Origin: Acidobacteriota bacterium
Lineage (GTDB): Bacteria > Acidobacteriota > Blastocatellia > Pyrinomonadales > Pyrinomonadaceae
DNA: 60,067 nucleotides
Reading direction: 5' to 3'
NCBI GenBank assembly: GCA_003223935.1
Contig: QHXQ01000040.1
Coordinates: forward strand, 1-60,067
Each line of letters starts with the position of its first letter. Position 1 is the first letter of the stretch. Shown here one piece after another: positions 33,825 through 41,683 of the stretch. The position numbers and the translations under genes are program-made. Below the pieces are notes generated by a model, which did no database searches, was not told where the DNA came from, and was given only the letters and a program-made list of their open reading frames with translations.

Positions 33825-35009
33825 ATGCCTTCTGATTCATTCAACACCGACACGCCTTTCTTCATGGACGCGCAACGGCGACTGGCGGCGAGTGTGGCGA
33901 GTTTCGTATGGCGCGAGATCGAGCCGCACGCGGCGGCGGCCGAAGAGGCGACGGATGAAGACTATCGCGCGCTCGTGGCGCTCCTGGCTGAGGTTGATCT
34001 GTTGCGCTATGGGGTGGCGCGTCCGGGCGCGGCGTTCGATCTACGCTCGCTCTGTCTGATCCGCGAGGAGTTGGCCTATTCGTCGGCGCTCGCCGATCTC
34101 GCGTTCGTGATGCAGGGGCTTGGCACTTACGCGATCAGCCAAGCCGCGCCGGAGCACGTGCGCGAGTTCTGGTTGGAGCGCGCGGCAACGGGCAAGGCCG
34201 TCGCCGCGTTTGCGTTGACCGAACCCGAAGCCGGCTCGGACGTCTCAGCCATACAGACGACGGCGCGGCGCGAAGGCGATGCTTACGTGCTCGACGGGCG
34301 CAAGCGTTTCATCTCAAACGCGGGCATCGCAGATTTTTATACGGTCTTCGCACGCACAGGCACGCGTGCAGATGGACGTGCTGAAATTTCAGCCTTCGTC
34401 GTCGGCGCGCGCATGCCCGGTTTCTCGGTGCGCGAGCGCACGCGCTTGATCGCGGCGCACCCGATTGGCGAGATCGAGTTCACTTCCTTGCGCGTGCCGG
34501 CCGAGAACATCGTCGGCGCTGAAGGCGAAGGCTTTCGCCTCGCTATGCAGACGATGAACACGTTTCGCGCGTCGGTCGGCGCAGCCGCCTGCGGCATGGC
34601 CCGGCGCGCGCTCGACGAGACGCTTGCTTACGCGCAACGCCGCCATCAATTCGGCGTCCCGCTCGCCGCGCATCAACTGATCCAAGCAAAACTCGCAGAC
34701 ATGGTCACCGCGCTCGACGCCGCACGCCTGCTCGTCTATCGCGCCGCGCATCTGCATGACACGGGCATCGCGGCTGAAGCAGTGGGCTTGACCGCGAGCC
34801 TCACGCGCGCCGCGAGCGAAGCCAAACTCTTCGCCACCGAAGCCGCCTCGCGCATCATTGACGAAGCCGTCCAGATTCACGGCGGCACAGGACTCATCCA
34901 CGGCCACACGGTCGAACGCCTCTACCGCGACATTCGCGCTTTGAGAATTTACGAAGGCACGTCCGAGATTCAGCGGCTCGTCATTGCACGTGAGTTATTG
35001 AAGGAATAA
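33825..35009 (+). CDS. acyl-CoA dehydrogenase
   Basis: 394 residues, the standard length. FAD/acyl-binding motifs FALTEPEAGSDVSAIQT and RKRFISNAGIADFYTVFA, then QRRHQFGVPLAAHQLIQAKLADM, and the C-terminal IHGGTGLIHGHTVERLYRD. The catalytic Glu is in RIYEGTSEIQ (about residue 377), the short-chain-type position. It should oxidise an acyl-CoA to a 2-enoyl-CoA. Six bases separate it from the FAD hydroxylase gene, implying one operon. Confidence 0.94.
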   Translation: MPSDSFNTDTPFFMDAQRRLAASVASFVWREIEPHAAAAEEATDEDYRALVALLAEVDLLRYGVARPGAAFDLRSLCLIREELAYSSALADLAFVMQGLGTYAISQAAPEHVREFWLERAATGKAVAAFALTEPEAGSDVSAIQTTARREGDAYVLDGRKRFISNAGIADFYTVFARTGTRADGRAEISAFVVGARMPGFSVRERTRLIAAHPIGEIEFTSLRVPAENIVGAEGEGFRLAMQTMNTFRASVGAAACGMARRALDETLAYAQRRHQFGVPLAAHQLIQAKLADMVTALDAARLLVYRAAHLHDTGIAAEAVGLTASLTRAASEAKLFATEAASRIIDEAVQIHGGTGLIHGHTVERLYRDIRALRIYEGTSEIQRLVIARELLKE

Positions 35010-35015
35010 GGGGCG

Positions 35016-36185
35016 ATGAAAATCAACATCATCGGCGGTGGCCCCGCAGGGTTGTACTTTGCGCTGTTGATGAAGCGGCAGCAGGCGGCGCATGAGGTGA
35101 CGGTGTGGGAGCGGAATGCGCCGGATGATACGTTCGGTTGGGGCGTGGTCTTCTCAGACAAGACGCTCGCGTACTTGCGCGATGCGGACGAGCCGACCTA
35201 TCAGGCGATCACGCGCGCGTTTGCGACGTGGGACAATGTTGATGTCGTGCATCGCGGCGAGAAGATCACGATTCGCGGCAACAAGTTTTCAGGCATCGCG
35301 CGCATCAAGCTGCTGAACATCTTGCAGGCGCGTTGCGCGGAGTTGGGGGTTGACTTGCGCTTTCGCGTAAACGTCGCCGCGCCGGAACGACTCGCCGCCG
35401 AATGCGATCTGTTAGTCGGCGCGGACGGCGTGAACAGCGAGGTGCGCGCGCGCTACAGCGCACACTTTCAACCGGAGTTGAGCGTGCGTCATAACCGTTA
35501 CATCTGGTACGGTACGCGGCAACTCTTTCATGGCCTGACGCTCACCTTTCATGAGACGCAAGCGGGCGTCTTCGCCGCACACTCGTACAAGTTCGACGAG
35601 ACGACGAGCACCTTCATCGTCGAGTGCGATGAAGCGACTTGGACGCGCGCCGGATTCGAGGCGCAGACCGACGAAGAGACAAGGCGCTATCTCGCCGCAG
35701 TCTTCAGCGCAGATTTGCACGGGCATGCGCTTTTGTCGAACAACTCGAAGTGGATCAATTTCCTGCTCGTCAAAAATCGCCGCTGGTCGTACAACAACAT
35801 CGTGCTCTTGGGCGATGCGCTGCACACGGCGCACTTCTCCATCGGGTCTGGGACGAAGCTCGCGCTCGAAGACTCAATCGCGCTCGCGCGTTGTTTCGCG
35901 CATGAACAAACTGTGCTGGCGGCGCTCGCGGAGTTTGAGCGCGGGCGTAAGCCCGTGATTGAAGAGTACCAGCACGCCGCTTACGAGAGTCTGCTCTGGT
36001 TCGAGCACGCGCGCGACTTCGTGCACCTCGCGCCGCTCCAGTTCGCTTACTCGTTGATGACGCGCAGCAAGAAGATTGATTATGAGAACTTGAAGCGGCG
36101 CGACCCGGAGTTTATCAAGGCCTACGAGGCAGCGATCAGTGGAGCGCGTTTAGCTTTGCCGCCGACGGATGCTAACCCGTCCTGA
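35016..36185 (+). CDS. FAD-dependent aryl-CoA hydroxylase (N-terminal half of the anthraniloyl-/salicylyl-CoA hydroxylase type)
   Basis: 389 residues. Rossmann motif IIGGGPAGLYFALLMKR, then WERNAPDDTFGWGVVFSD, the second FAD motif VGADGVNSEVRARY, and VLLGDALHTAHFSIGSGTKLALEDSIALARCF (in part: LLGDALHTAHFSIGSG). These match group A flavin hydroxylases of the 2-aminobenzoyl-CoA monooxygenase/salicylyl-CoA 5-hydroxylase family. There the domain is usually fused to an old-yellow-enzyme reductase of about 370 residues. Here the chain stops after the hydroxylase, and a separate OYE gene lies 540 bases on, convergent. Confidence 0.9.
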   Translation: MKINIIGGGPAGLYFALLMKRQQAAHEVTVWERNAPDDTFGWGVVFSDKTLAYLRDADEPTYQAITRAFATWDNVDVVHRGEKITIRGNKFSGIARIKLLNILQARCAELGVDLRFRVNVAAPERLAAECDLLVGADGVNSEVRARYSAHFQPELSVRHNRYIWYGTRQLFHGLTLTFHETQAGVFAAHSYKFDETTSTFIVECDEATWTRAGFEAQTDEETRRYLAAVFSADLHGHALLSNNSKWINFLLVKNRRWSYNNIVLLGDALHTAHFSIGSGTKLALEDSIALARCFAHEQTVLAALAEFERGRKPVIEEYQHAAYESLLWFEHARDFVHLAPLQFAYSLMTRSKKIDYENLKRRDPEFIKAYEAAISGARLALPPTDANPS

Positions 36186-36296
36186 AATATTTTCACGCCC
36201 GCTTCCATATTCAACTGAGAGCCGCGCGAAATAGCACGACCACGCAGCTTTGCTACTTCGCCGGACATTGACAACTTCCGCTCAAGGAGAAAGATA

Positions 36297-36713
36297 ATGG
36301 ACGAACTCGTCAAGGCCTTAGCCCCCGCCTTTGCTGCCGGCTTCGCTGTGCAACGGCTGTTAGAGATTCTCGACTCGTGGATCGTAGGCAAGATCGGCAG
36401 TCCATGGCTCACGACCTACAAAAAGCCGATCCTCGCTACCGTCTCTCTGGCTGTCGGATTTGCGTTCGCCTTTGGCGCACGTTTAAGTGTGTTACAGCCG
36501 CTACTGCCGGCGGGCAACACCGTTAATTATTGGGTTGACGGCACGGTGACAGCCTTCGTCGTGAGCGCAGGCACGGAAGGCATTAACTCGATTATGAAGT
36601 TCTTAGGGTATGCCAAAGAGAATAAGAAGGCCGTGGCCGCGCAACAAAAGACTACGGCTGATGGACAGATCAAGAAAGTCGATCCGGGCGATGCAACGCT
36701 ACCGAGCAATTGA
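36297..36713 (+). CDS. small two-helix membrane protein, holin-like
   Basis: 138 residues. AAGGAG precedes the ATG. A short helix (ALAPAFAAGFAVQRLLEIL), a transmembrane segment (ILATVSLAVGFAFAFG), a second hydrophobic segment (DGTVTAFVVSAGTEGINSIM), and a charged Lys/Gln-rich tail (ENKKAVAAQQKTTADG). The pattern GTEGINSIMKFLGYAKENKK (in part: GINSIMKFLGYAKE) recalls small phage holin-like or holin-superfamily proteins; this is a weak similarity. It lies between the two halves of the hydroxylase/reductase system, convergent with the OYE gene. Confidence 0.55.
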   Translation: MDELVKALAPAFAAGFAVQRLLEILDSWIVGKIGSPWLTTYKKPILATVSLAVGFAFAFGARLSVLQPLLPAGNTVNYWVDGTVTAFVVSAGTEGINSIMKFLGYAKENKKAVAAQQKTTADGQIKKVDPGDATLPSN

Positions 36714-36721
36714 GGGTCACG

Positions 36722-38203
36722 TCATTCGTCAACGCACCACGCGGGCGCAAGCAGCCGACGGTGCCCGTCTGTGCTGAGCGCCACGTCCGGCTCGTCGAGT
36801 TCGGTGCGATCCCAGAGCTTGCAGGTCACCTGTTTGTGCGCTTGGTCTAAAGCCTCGCAGTAGTTTGTGTAAGTGCAGCGGCGCACCTCGCGCCCGCGCC
36901 CGCGCCTGACTTTCAGAAACCAATCTGGATCGGCGAGCGCTTGCCGCGCCATGCCGATGATGTCGGCCTCGCCGCGTTGCAGGATGCTTTCGGCTTGCTC
37001 GAAAATCGTGATGCCGCCGGTGGCGACGATGGGCGTGTCGTGGCCGTCCATATTGACCGCATGTTTGATCGCGGCGGCGAGCGGGACGTTGCGCCCGAAG
37101 GGGCCGCGCGCGTCCGAGATGACCGTCGGCATACACTCGTAGCCGCTCTCGCCCGTGTAAGGGTAAGCCGCCTGCCCGACCTTCGGCTGTTGCGCGTCCT
37201 CAAACTTTCCGCCCTTCGAGAGCGACAGATAATCGAAGCCTGCGCGCGCGAACTCGCGCCCGAAGTAAACAGCATCTTCGATCCGACTCCCGCCCGCGAT
37301 CACCTCATCACTGAGAAAGCGCACGCCGACGCAGTAGTCTGTGCCCACACGCGCACGCACGGCGGCGTAAACCTCAAGCGGCAGCCGCACACGGTGCTCG
37401 CGCGCGCCGCCGTAGCCGTCCGCGCGATTGTTGCGTGCGGAGAGAAACGAGGCCATCGTGTAGGCGTGCGCGTAATGAAGTTCGACGCCGTCGAAGCCCG
37501 CCTCGCGTGCGCGCCATGCGGCGGCGGCAAAAATCTCTGGCAAGACTTGCGGCAACTCGCGTATGTGCGCGAGGTGCGTGTCGGTGACGCGCTCGCGGTA
37601 GCCCATGCACAGGGATTCAAGCGCGCGCTCGTCTAAAACTTTTTCGAGCAACTCATCCGGCGCGACGGCGAGCATGGCAAGCACCTGTTGCTCATCAACC
37701 GTCAGCCAACTTTCGTCGTTCGTCGCGCCGACGAGCGCGCGCCGGTGGCGCTCATTGAGCGCGAAGAAGCGCGCGAAGAACTTTGCTTTTTCGGGCCGGC
37801 GCTTGATCGTGAGGAAGTCTATGATCTGGATCAGCAGGCGCGTGTGCCCAGCGCTTGCGCGCCGGACGGTTTCGACCAACTCGCGGAGACCCGGAATGAA
37901 ACGGTCGTGGCCGATGCGCAGCAGCGGCCCACTTGGGATGTCGCGCACGCCGGTCGCTTCAACGACGATTGCGCCCGGTCGGCCTGCGGCAAAGCGTCCG
38001 TACCAATCGAGATTCTCGCGCGTCACAAACCCATCTGCGGTCGCGCGCCAAGGCACCATTGCCGGCACCCAGGTGCGTTGCGCAAGCGTGAGCGCGCCGA
38101 CGCGGATCGGCTGAAAAAGGAGCGCGCGCGCGGCTTCATCTGCATCGGGCCAGCGCGCGGCAAGCAACTCGTGCCGGATCGGATTTGCGGGACGCCAAGT
38201 CAT
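36722..38203 (-). CDS. old-yellow-enzyme-family NADH:flavin oxidoreductase
   Basis: 493 residues. FMN barrel landmarks are LFQPIRVGALTLAQR near the start, GFDGVELHYAHAYTMASFLSARNNRADGYGG (in part: DGVELHYAHAYTMASFLS), IVATGGITIFEQAE and ADIIGMARQALADPDW. After the barrel a cysteine-containing tail (CTYTNYCEALDQ, QVTCKLW) could bind an iron-sulfur cluster, as in dienoyl-CoA reductase relatives. An insertion of about 90 residues (about 140-230) is present. It may be the reductase partner of the FAD hydroxylase, whose family usually has this domain fused; separate reduction of enoate or quinone substrates is an alternative. Confidence 0.88.
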   Translation of the reverse strand: MTWRPANPIRHELLAARWPDADEAARALLFQPIRVGALTLAQRTWVPAMVPWRATADGFVTRENLDWYGRFAAGRPGAIVVEATGVRDIPSGPLLRIGHDRFIPGLRELVETVRRASAGHTRLLIQIIDFLTIKRRPEKAKFFARFFALNERHRRALVGATNDESWLTVDEQQVLAMLAVAPDELLEKVLDERALESLCMGYRERVTDTHLAHIRELPQVLPEIFAAAAWRAREAGFDGVELHYAHAYTMASFLSARNNRADGYGGAREHRVRLPLEVYAAVRARVGTDYCVGVRFLSDEVIAGGSRIEDAVYFGREFARAGFDYLSLSKGGKFEDAQQPKVGQAAYPYTGESGYECMPTVISDARGPFGRNVPLAAAIKHAVNMDGHDTPIVATGGITIFEQAESILQRGEADIIGMARQALADPDWFLKVRRGRGREVRRCTYTNYCEALDQAHKQVTCKLWDRTELDEPDVALSTDGHRRLLAPAWCVDE

Positions 38204-38254
38204 ATCTCTTGTTCGCGCCGGTTCAGTGTAACAGCTTCGACGCAGCGGCGTACA

Positions 38255-38330
38255 AGACAGAGTTCAAAGTTCAAGGGAAGAGTTTAGTGCTAAATCTTGA
38301 ACCTTAAACCTTGTACATTGAACTCTGTCT
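38255..38330. repeat. heptamer-repeat hairpin (GTTCAAA type) in a 359-bp gap
   Basis: 38255-38275 pairs imperfectly with 38310-38330 (AGACAGAGTTCAA with TTGAACTCTGTCT perfect). It lies between the divergent-side end of the OYE gene start and the receptor stop. In the rest of 38204-38562 I see no gene, tRNA or clear promoter. Confidence 0.8.
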
Positions 38331-38562
38331 GTCACCCGCACAAGCCTGTTAATTTGACAGCGCCGCGCCGTTGGACGCTTAACCCCGTGGTGCTGCTTGA
38401 AGCGAAGTGCTCAACTTTCCGCGAGATGCAGCCACGCTCAGGGCTGGAGACACCGATTCAAGCGATTGTGCTGAGGAGTTGAATGAAGTTGCGCTTGCGT
38501 CTGTACTTGATGCGGAGCGCGTCGTGCGTCGTCGTCAAGAGCGCAAGTCCTCGTTGGTCGGC

Positions 38563-41556
38563 TTAGAACGTCACGCGCGCTGCGAACTGGAAGGCGCGCG
38601 GGCCGCCTGAGCCGAAGACGCCGCCCGCAGTTGTGACGGGCCGGCCGAAGCCCGACGAGCGCAGGAAGCCGGGACTTGATGGGTCGTTGCTGTCGCGCAC
38701 CAGCACGTTCGAGAAGCCTGAGTAGTTCACGTTCGACACGCCCAACACGTTCGTCACGTTGAAGAGATTGAAGACTTCGGCGATAGGTTCGACCTTAACA
38801 TGTTCGCCTAACTTGAAGGGGCGGGTCACACGCAAGTCGAATGAGTTGAAGCTGTCGTTGAAGCGGGCATCATTGCTGACGAGTGGTAGTGTTTGGCCCG
38901 CGACGCCACCGGCTGCGTTGATCTGTTGGATGAAAGCATTCAACTCCGCGCCGGTGTGGAACAGACGCCCGCCGGCATTGCGTTGCAAGGCGGGAAGGCG
39001 CGTACTGCCGTCGGGCAGCAGTATGTCCATGGGCACGCCAGAGGCGAGCGTCCAGATCGGCGCGAGGCGGAGACCGAGCGGCGCATCGAAGATGCCCGCG
39101 AAGGTGAAGCGATGGCGTTGATCGTTCGGCGTCGGGCCGTATTCGAGTTGCAAGTTGTTAGGATCGAGCGGCCCATTTGCGAAGGGAATCTGATCGTCGT
39201 TCGCGTAGTTGAAAGCTTTTGCGAGCGTGTAGGAAGCGCGGAACTGAAAGCCGCGCGCATAGCGCCGCTCGACGCTTACGAGCAACCCGTCGTACTTCGT
39301 CTTCACACTCGATTCAAGGTTCTTCACTAGATCGGGGCCGCCGACGACAGGGTTAAAGACTTGCCCGATGGTGCGTCCGATGATGAAGTGCGTGCCGAAG
39401 TCGTGCAGGTAATCGGCGCGCACCACGTAGTCGCGTGCGAACCCGCGTTCGATGCCGATGTTGGTCTGCTGCACCGACGGGTTCTGCAATCCGTTGTCAA
39501 TGATGTTGATGCCGGCTGCGCCTGCGCCGGGCAGGATGAAGCCGTTGAACGGATTGGCAAGCGTCGGCGCAGGCGGCGGAAACTGGCCGCACGCGGGATT
39601 GAACAAGCACTGCGGCGGAATGAAGAAGACGTTACCGGCGCGCACTTCAATCGGCAACGCGCGCCCATCAAGCCCGCGTTCGAGCGATTGAATCTCAAGC
39701 GTCACGCGGTCGTAATAGATGCCGTAGCCGCCGTGAATGCTCGTGAGATCATCGCGTGAAGACCAGTTGAAGCCGACGCGCGGCGCGAAGTTGTTCTTAT
39801 CCATCGTGCGCGGGCCGTGCAGGAAAGAAGTGACGAGCGGATTGATCTGCGCGACGCGACTGACGTTCTTCACGTCCGTATCGAGTTCGTAGCGCAAGCC
39901 GAGGTTGAGCGACAGGTGCAGCGAGACGCGCCAGTCATCTTGAAAGAAAGCGGCAAAGTAGTTGTTATTCGCGTCGGGGATGATGAGCGGGCGCGTCGGC
40001 ACGCCGCTGCGCAAGGTGACGGCGAACAGGAGATCGTTATCGTCCACACGCCCGTCGCCGTTGCGGTCGAAGTCTGGAAAGTCTTCGATCAACTCGATGC
40101 GCCCTTGCTGGAAGACGCCGAGGTTGAAGTCGGAGTGGACGTTCTGCCATTCGCCGCCGACGGTGAGGTCGTGCGGGCCGCGGATCGTCGTGAGCGTGTC
40201 GCTGAACTGAAGCCGACGTTGTTTGGTCTGCTGCGGCACGCGAAACGACGCGCCGTCCTGAATGCTTGGAAAGGTAAGCTGCGGCCCCGGCGTGACGGGC
40301 GCAGTCACGTTAGAGAAGGTGCTGTAGCTGAAATTGAAGTCGTTCACATCACGCACAGTGAGCGTGCGCGTGTAGTTGGCAAGGAGCGAATGCGTATGAT
40401 TGCGGCTCGACTGTCGTTGCGAAGCAGAGCCAATAGAGCGAATCAGCGTGCTCGCCGCCACGTCATCGGCGCGATCAAGCGAGTAGCGGAAGCTGAGATG
40501 ATCGACATCAGTGGCGAGCCAATCAATCCGATCTGTGCTGAGCAGATCATGCAATGGCGCGGTTGCGAAACTGCGCCGGATCGTGCGTGCGGCGGTGGCG
40601 CGCGTGCCGACGAGCACCGCACCGTTTTGGTTGCGATACTCAGCCGAGCCAAAGAACCACGCACGATCTTTTCTAATCGGGCCACCGATTGTGCCGACGT
40701 ACTGCTCGCGGTCGAAAGGTGGCGTCTGGCCAAAACTGCGGTCGAAAGTGGCGGGCAGACCTTGAAGCTTGCGGTCACGAAAATAGAATGAGCCAGAACC
40801 GTGAAACTCGTTCGTGCCGCTCTTCGTCACAATGTTGATGACGCCTGAGCCGGTGCGTCCAAGCCGCGCGTCGAAGCGGTTCGTCGCGACTTGAAACTCC
40901 TGCACCGCGTCCTGCGAGATGTTCTGCACCGCGCCGCCGACTACGTCATCATTGATGTCTGCGCCATCCACGGTCACACTGCTGCCCCGACCGAGTTGGC
41001 CGGCCGAAGAGATGACGACCGTGTTGGTCTTGGTCGGATCGAAGTTGGGTGCTGGCGCGTTGCCGGGCGTGAGCAAGGCGAGTTCGAGGAAGTTGCGCCC
41101 GTTCAAGGGCAAGTTTTCAATCTCGCGCTCATTGATTACTCGATCAACCTGCGATGTGTCTGTATCAACCAGCGATGATAACCCAAACGTATCGTCTATC
41201 TGTTCATTGATCACACCGACTTCAAGAGTCAAATCAGAAGTTTGACTCTGGCCAACTTGGAGCAGCAAATCTCTAGCAATTAGTTTTTTGAACCCTTGAG
41301 CTTCGACGCTGACCTCATACGTGCCCGGCGGCAAGTTTGATAGCACATAGAAACCTTCGCCGTTAGTCATCGTCGTGCGTGCTGTGCCGGTCGCGGTGTT
41401 TGTTGCTTTGACGGTCGCGCCGGGGATGAGCGCGCCGTTCGGATCGGTGACTGCGCCGCGCAGGGTTGCGGCGGTTGGCTGCTGGGCGTGATAGTTGAGC
41501 GCACAGCCGAATAAAATCAGGAGACAGGTGGAGACTTTTATGAGATTTTTGCGCAT
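38563..41556 (-). CDS. Oar-like TonB-dependent outer membrane receptor
   Basis: 997 residues. Signal peptide (VSTCLLILFGCALNYHAQ), then a carboxypeptidase-regulatory-like Ig domain (LRGAVTDPNGALIPGATVKATN to LPPGTYEVSVEAQGFKK) of about 80 residues. A plug domain (LPLNGRNFLELALLTPG, SVTVDGADINDDVVGG) and a 22-strand-type barrel with alternating aromatic strands follow. The chain ends FAARVTF with a terminal aromatic residue, the outer-membrane insertion signal. Such Oar/SusC-like proteins import glycans, peptides or siderophores with TonB energy. Downstream of the hydrolase genes on the same strand, it is probably their uptake partner. Confidence 0.92.
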   Translation of the reverse strand: MRKNLIKVSTCLLILFGCALNYHAQQPTAATLRGAVTDPNGALIPGATVKATNTATGTARTTMTNGEGFYVLSNLPPGTYEVSVEAQGFKKLIARDLLLQVGQSQTSDLTLEVGVINEQIDDTFGLSSLVDTDTSQVDRVINEREIENLPLNGRNFLELALLTPGNAPAPNFDPTKTNTVVISSAGQLGRGSSVTVDGADINDDVVGGAVQNISQDAVQEFQVATNRFDARLGRTGSGVINIVTKSGTNEFHGSGSFYFRDRKLQGLPATFDRSFGQTPPFDREQYVGTIGGPIRKDRAWFFGSAEYRNQNGAVLVGTRATAARTIRRSFATAPLHDLLSTDRIDWLATDVDHLSFRYSLDRADDVAASTLIRSIGSASQRQSSRNHTHSLLANYTRTLTVRDVNDFNFSYSTFSNVTAPVTPGPQLTFPSIQDGASFRVPQQTKQRRLQFSDTLTTIRGPHDLTVGGEWQNVHSDFNLGVFQQGRIELIEDFPDFDRNGDGRVDDNDLLFAVTLRSGVPTRPLIIPDANNNYFAAFFQDDWRVSLHLSLNLGLRYELDTDVKNVSRVAQINPLVTSFLHGPRTMDKNNFAPRVGFNWSSRDDLTSIHGGYGIYYDRVTLEIQSLERGLDGRALPIEVRAGNVFFIPPQCLFNPACGQFPPPAPTLANPFNGFILPGAGAAGINIIDNGLQNPSVQQTNIGIERGFARDYVVRADYLHDFGTHFIIGRTIGQVFNPVVGGPDLVKNLESSVKTKYDGLLVSVERRYARGFQFRASYTLAKAFNYANDDQIPFANGPLDPNNLQLEYGPTPNDQRHRFTFAGIFDAPLGLRLAPIWTLASGVPMDILLPDGSTRLPALQRNAGGRLFHTGAELNAFIQQINAAGGVAGQTLPLVSNDARFNDSFNSFDLRVTRPFKLGEHVKVEPIAEVFNLFNVTNVLGVSNVNYSGFSNVLVRDSNDPSSPGFLRSSGFGRPVTTAGGVFGSGGPRAFQFAARVTF

Positions 41557-41683
41557 GACCGTTCCTTTTGATAGCTGTTCAGATTAGCCGGAAGATTTCG
41601 CGGCTCGCTGGTCGCGCGCCGCCGCAGCCCCCCGCTCTCTACGCCCAAGCGCGGCTCGCAGCCGCTGGACTCTTTCGACTTGG

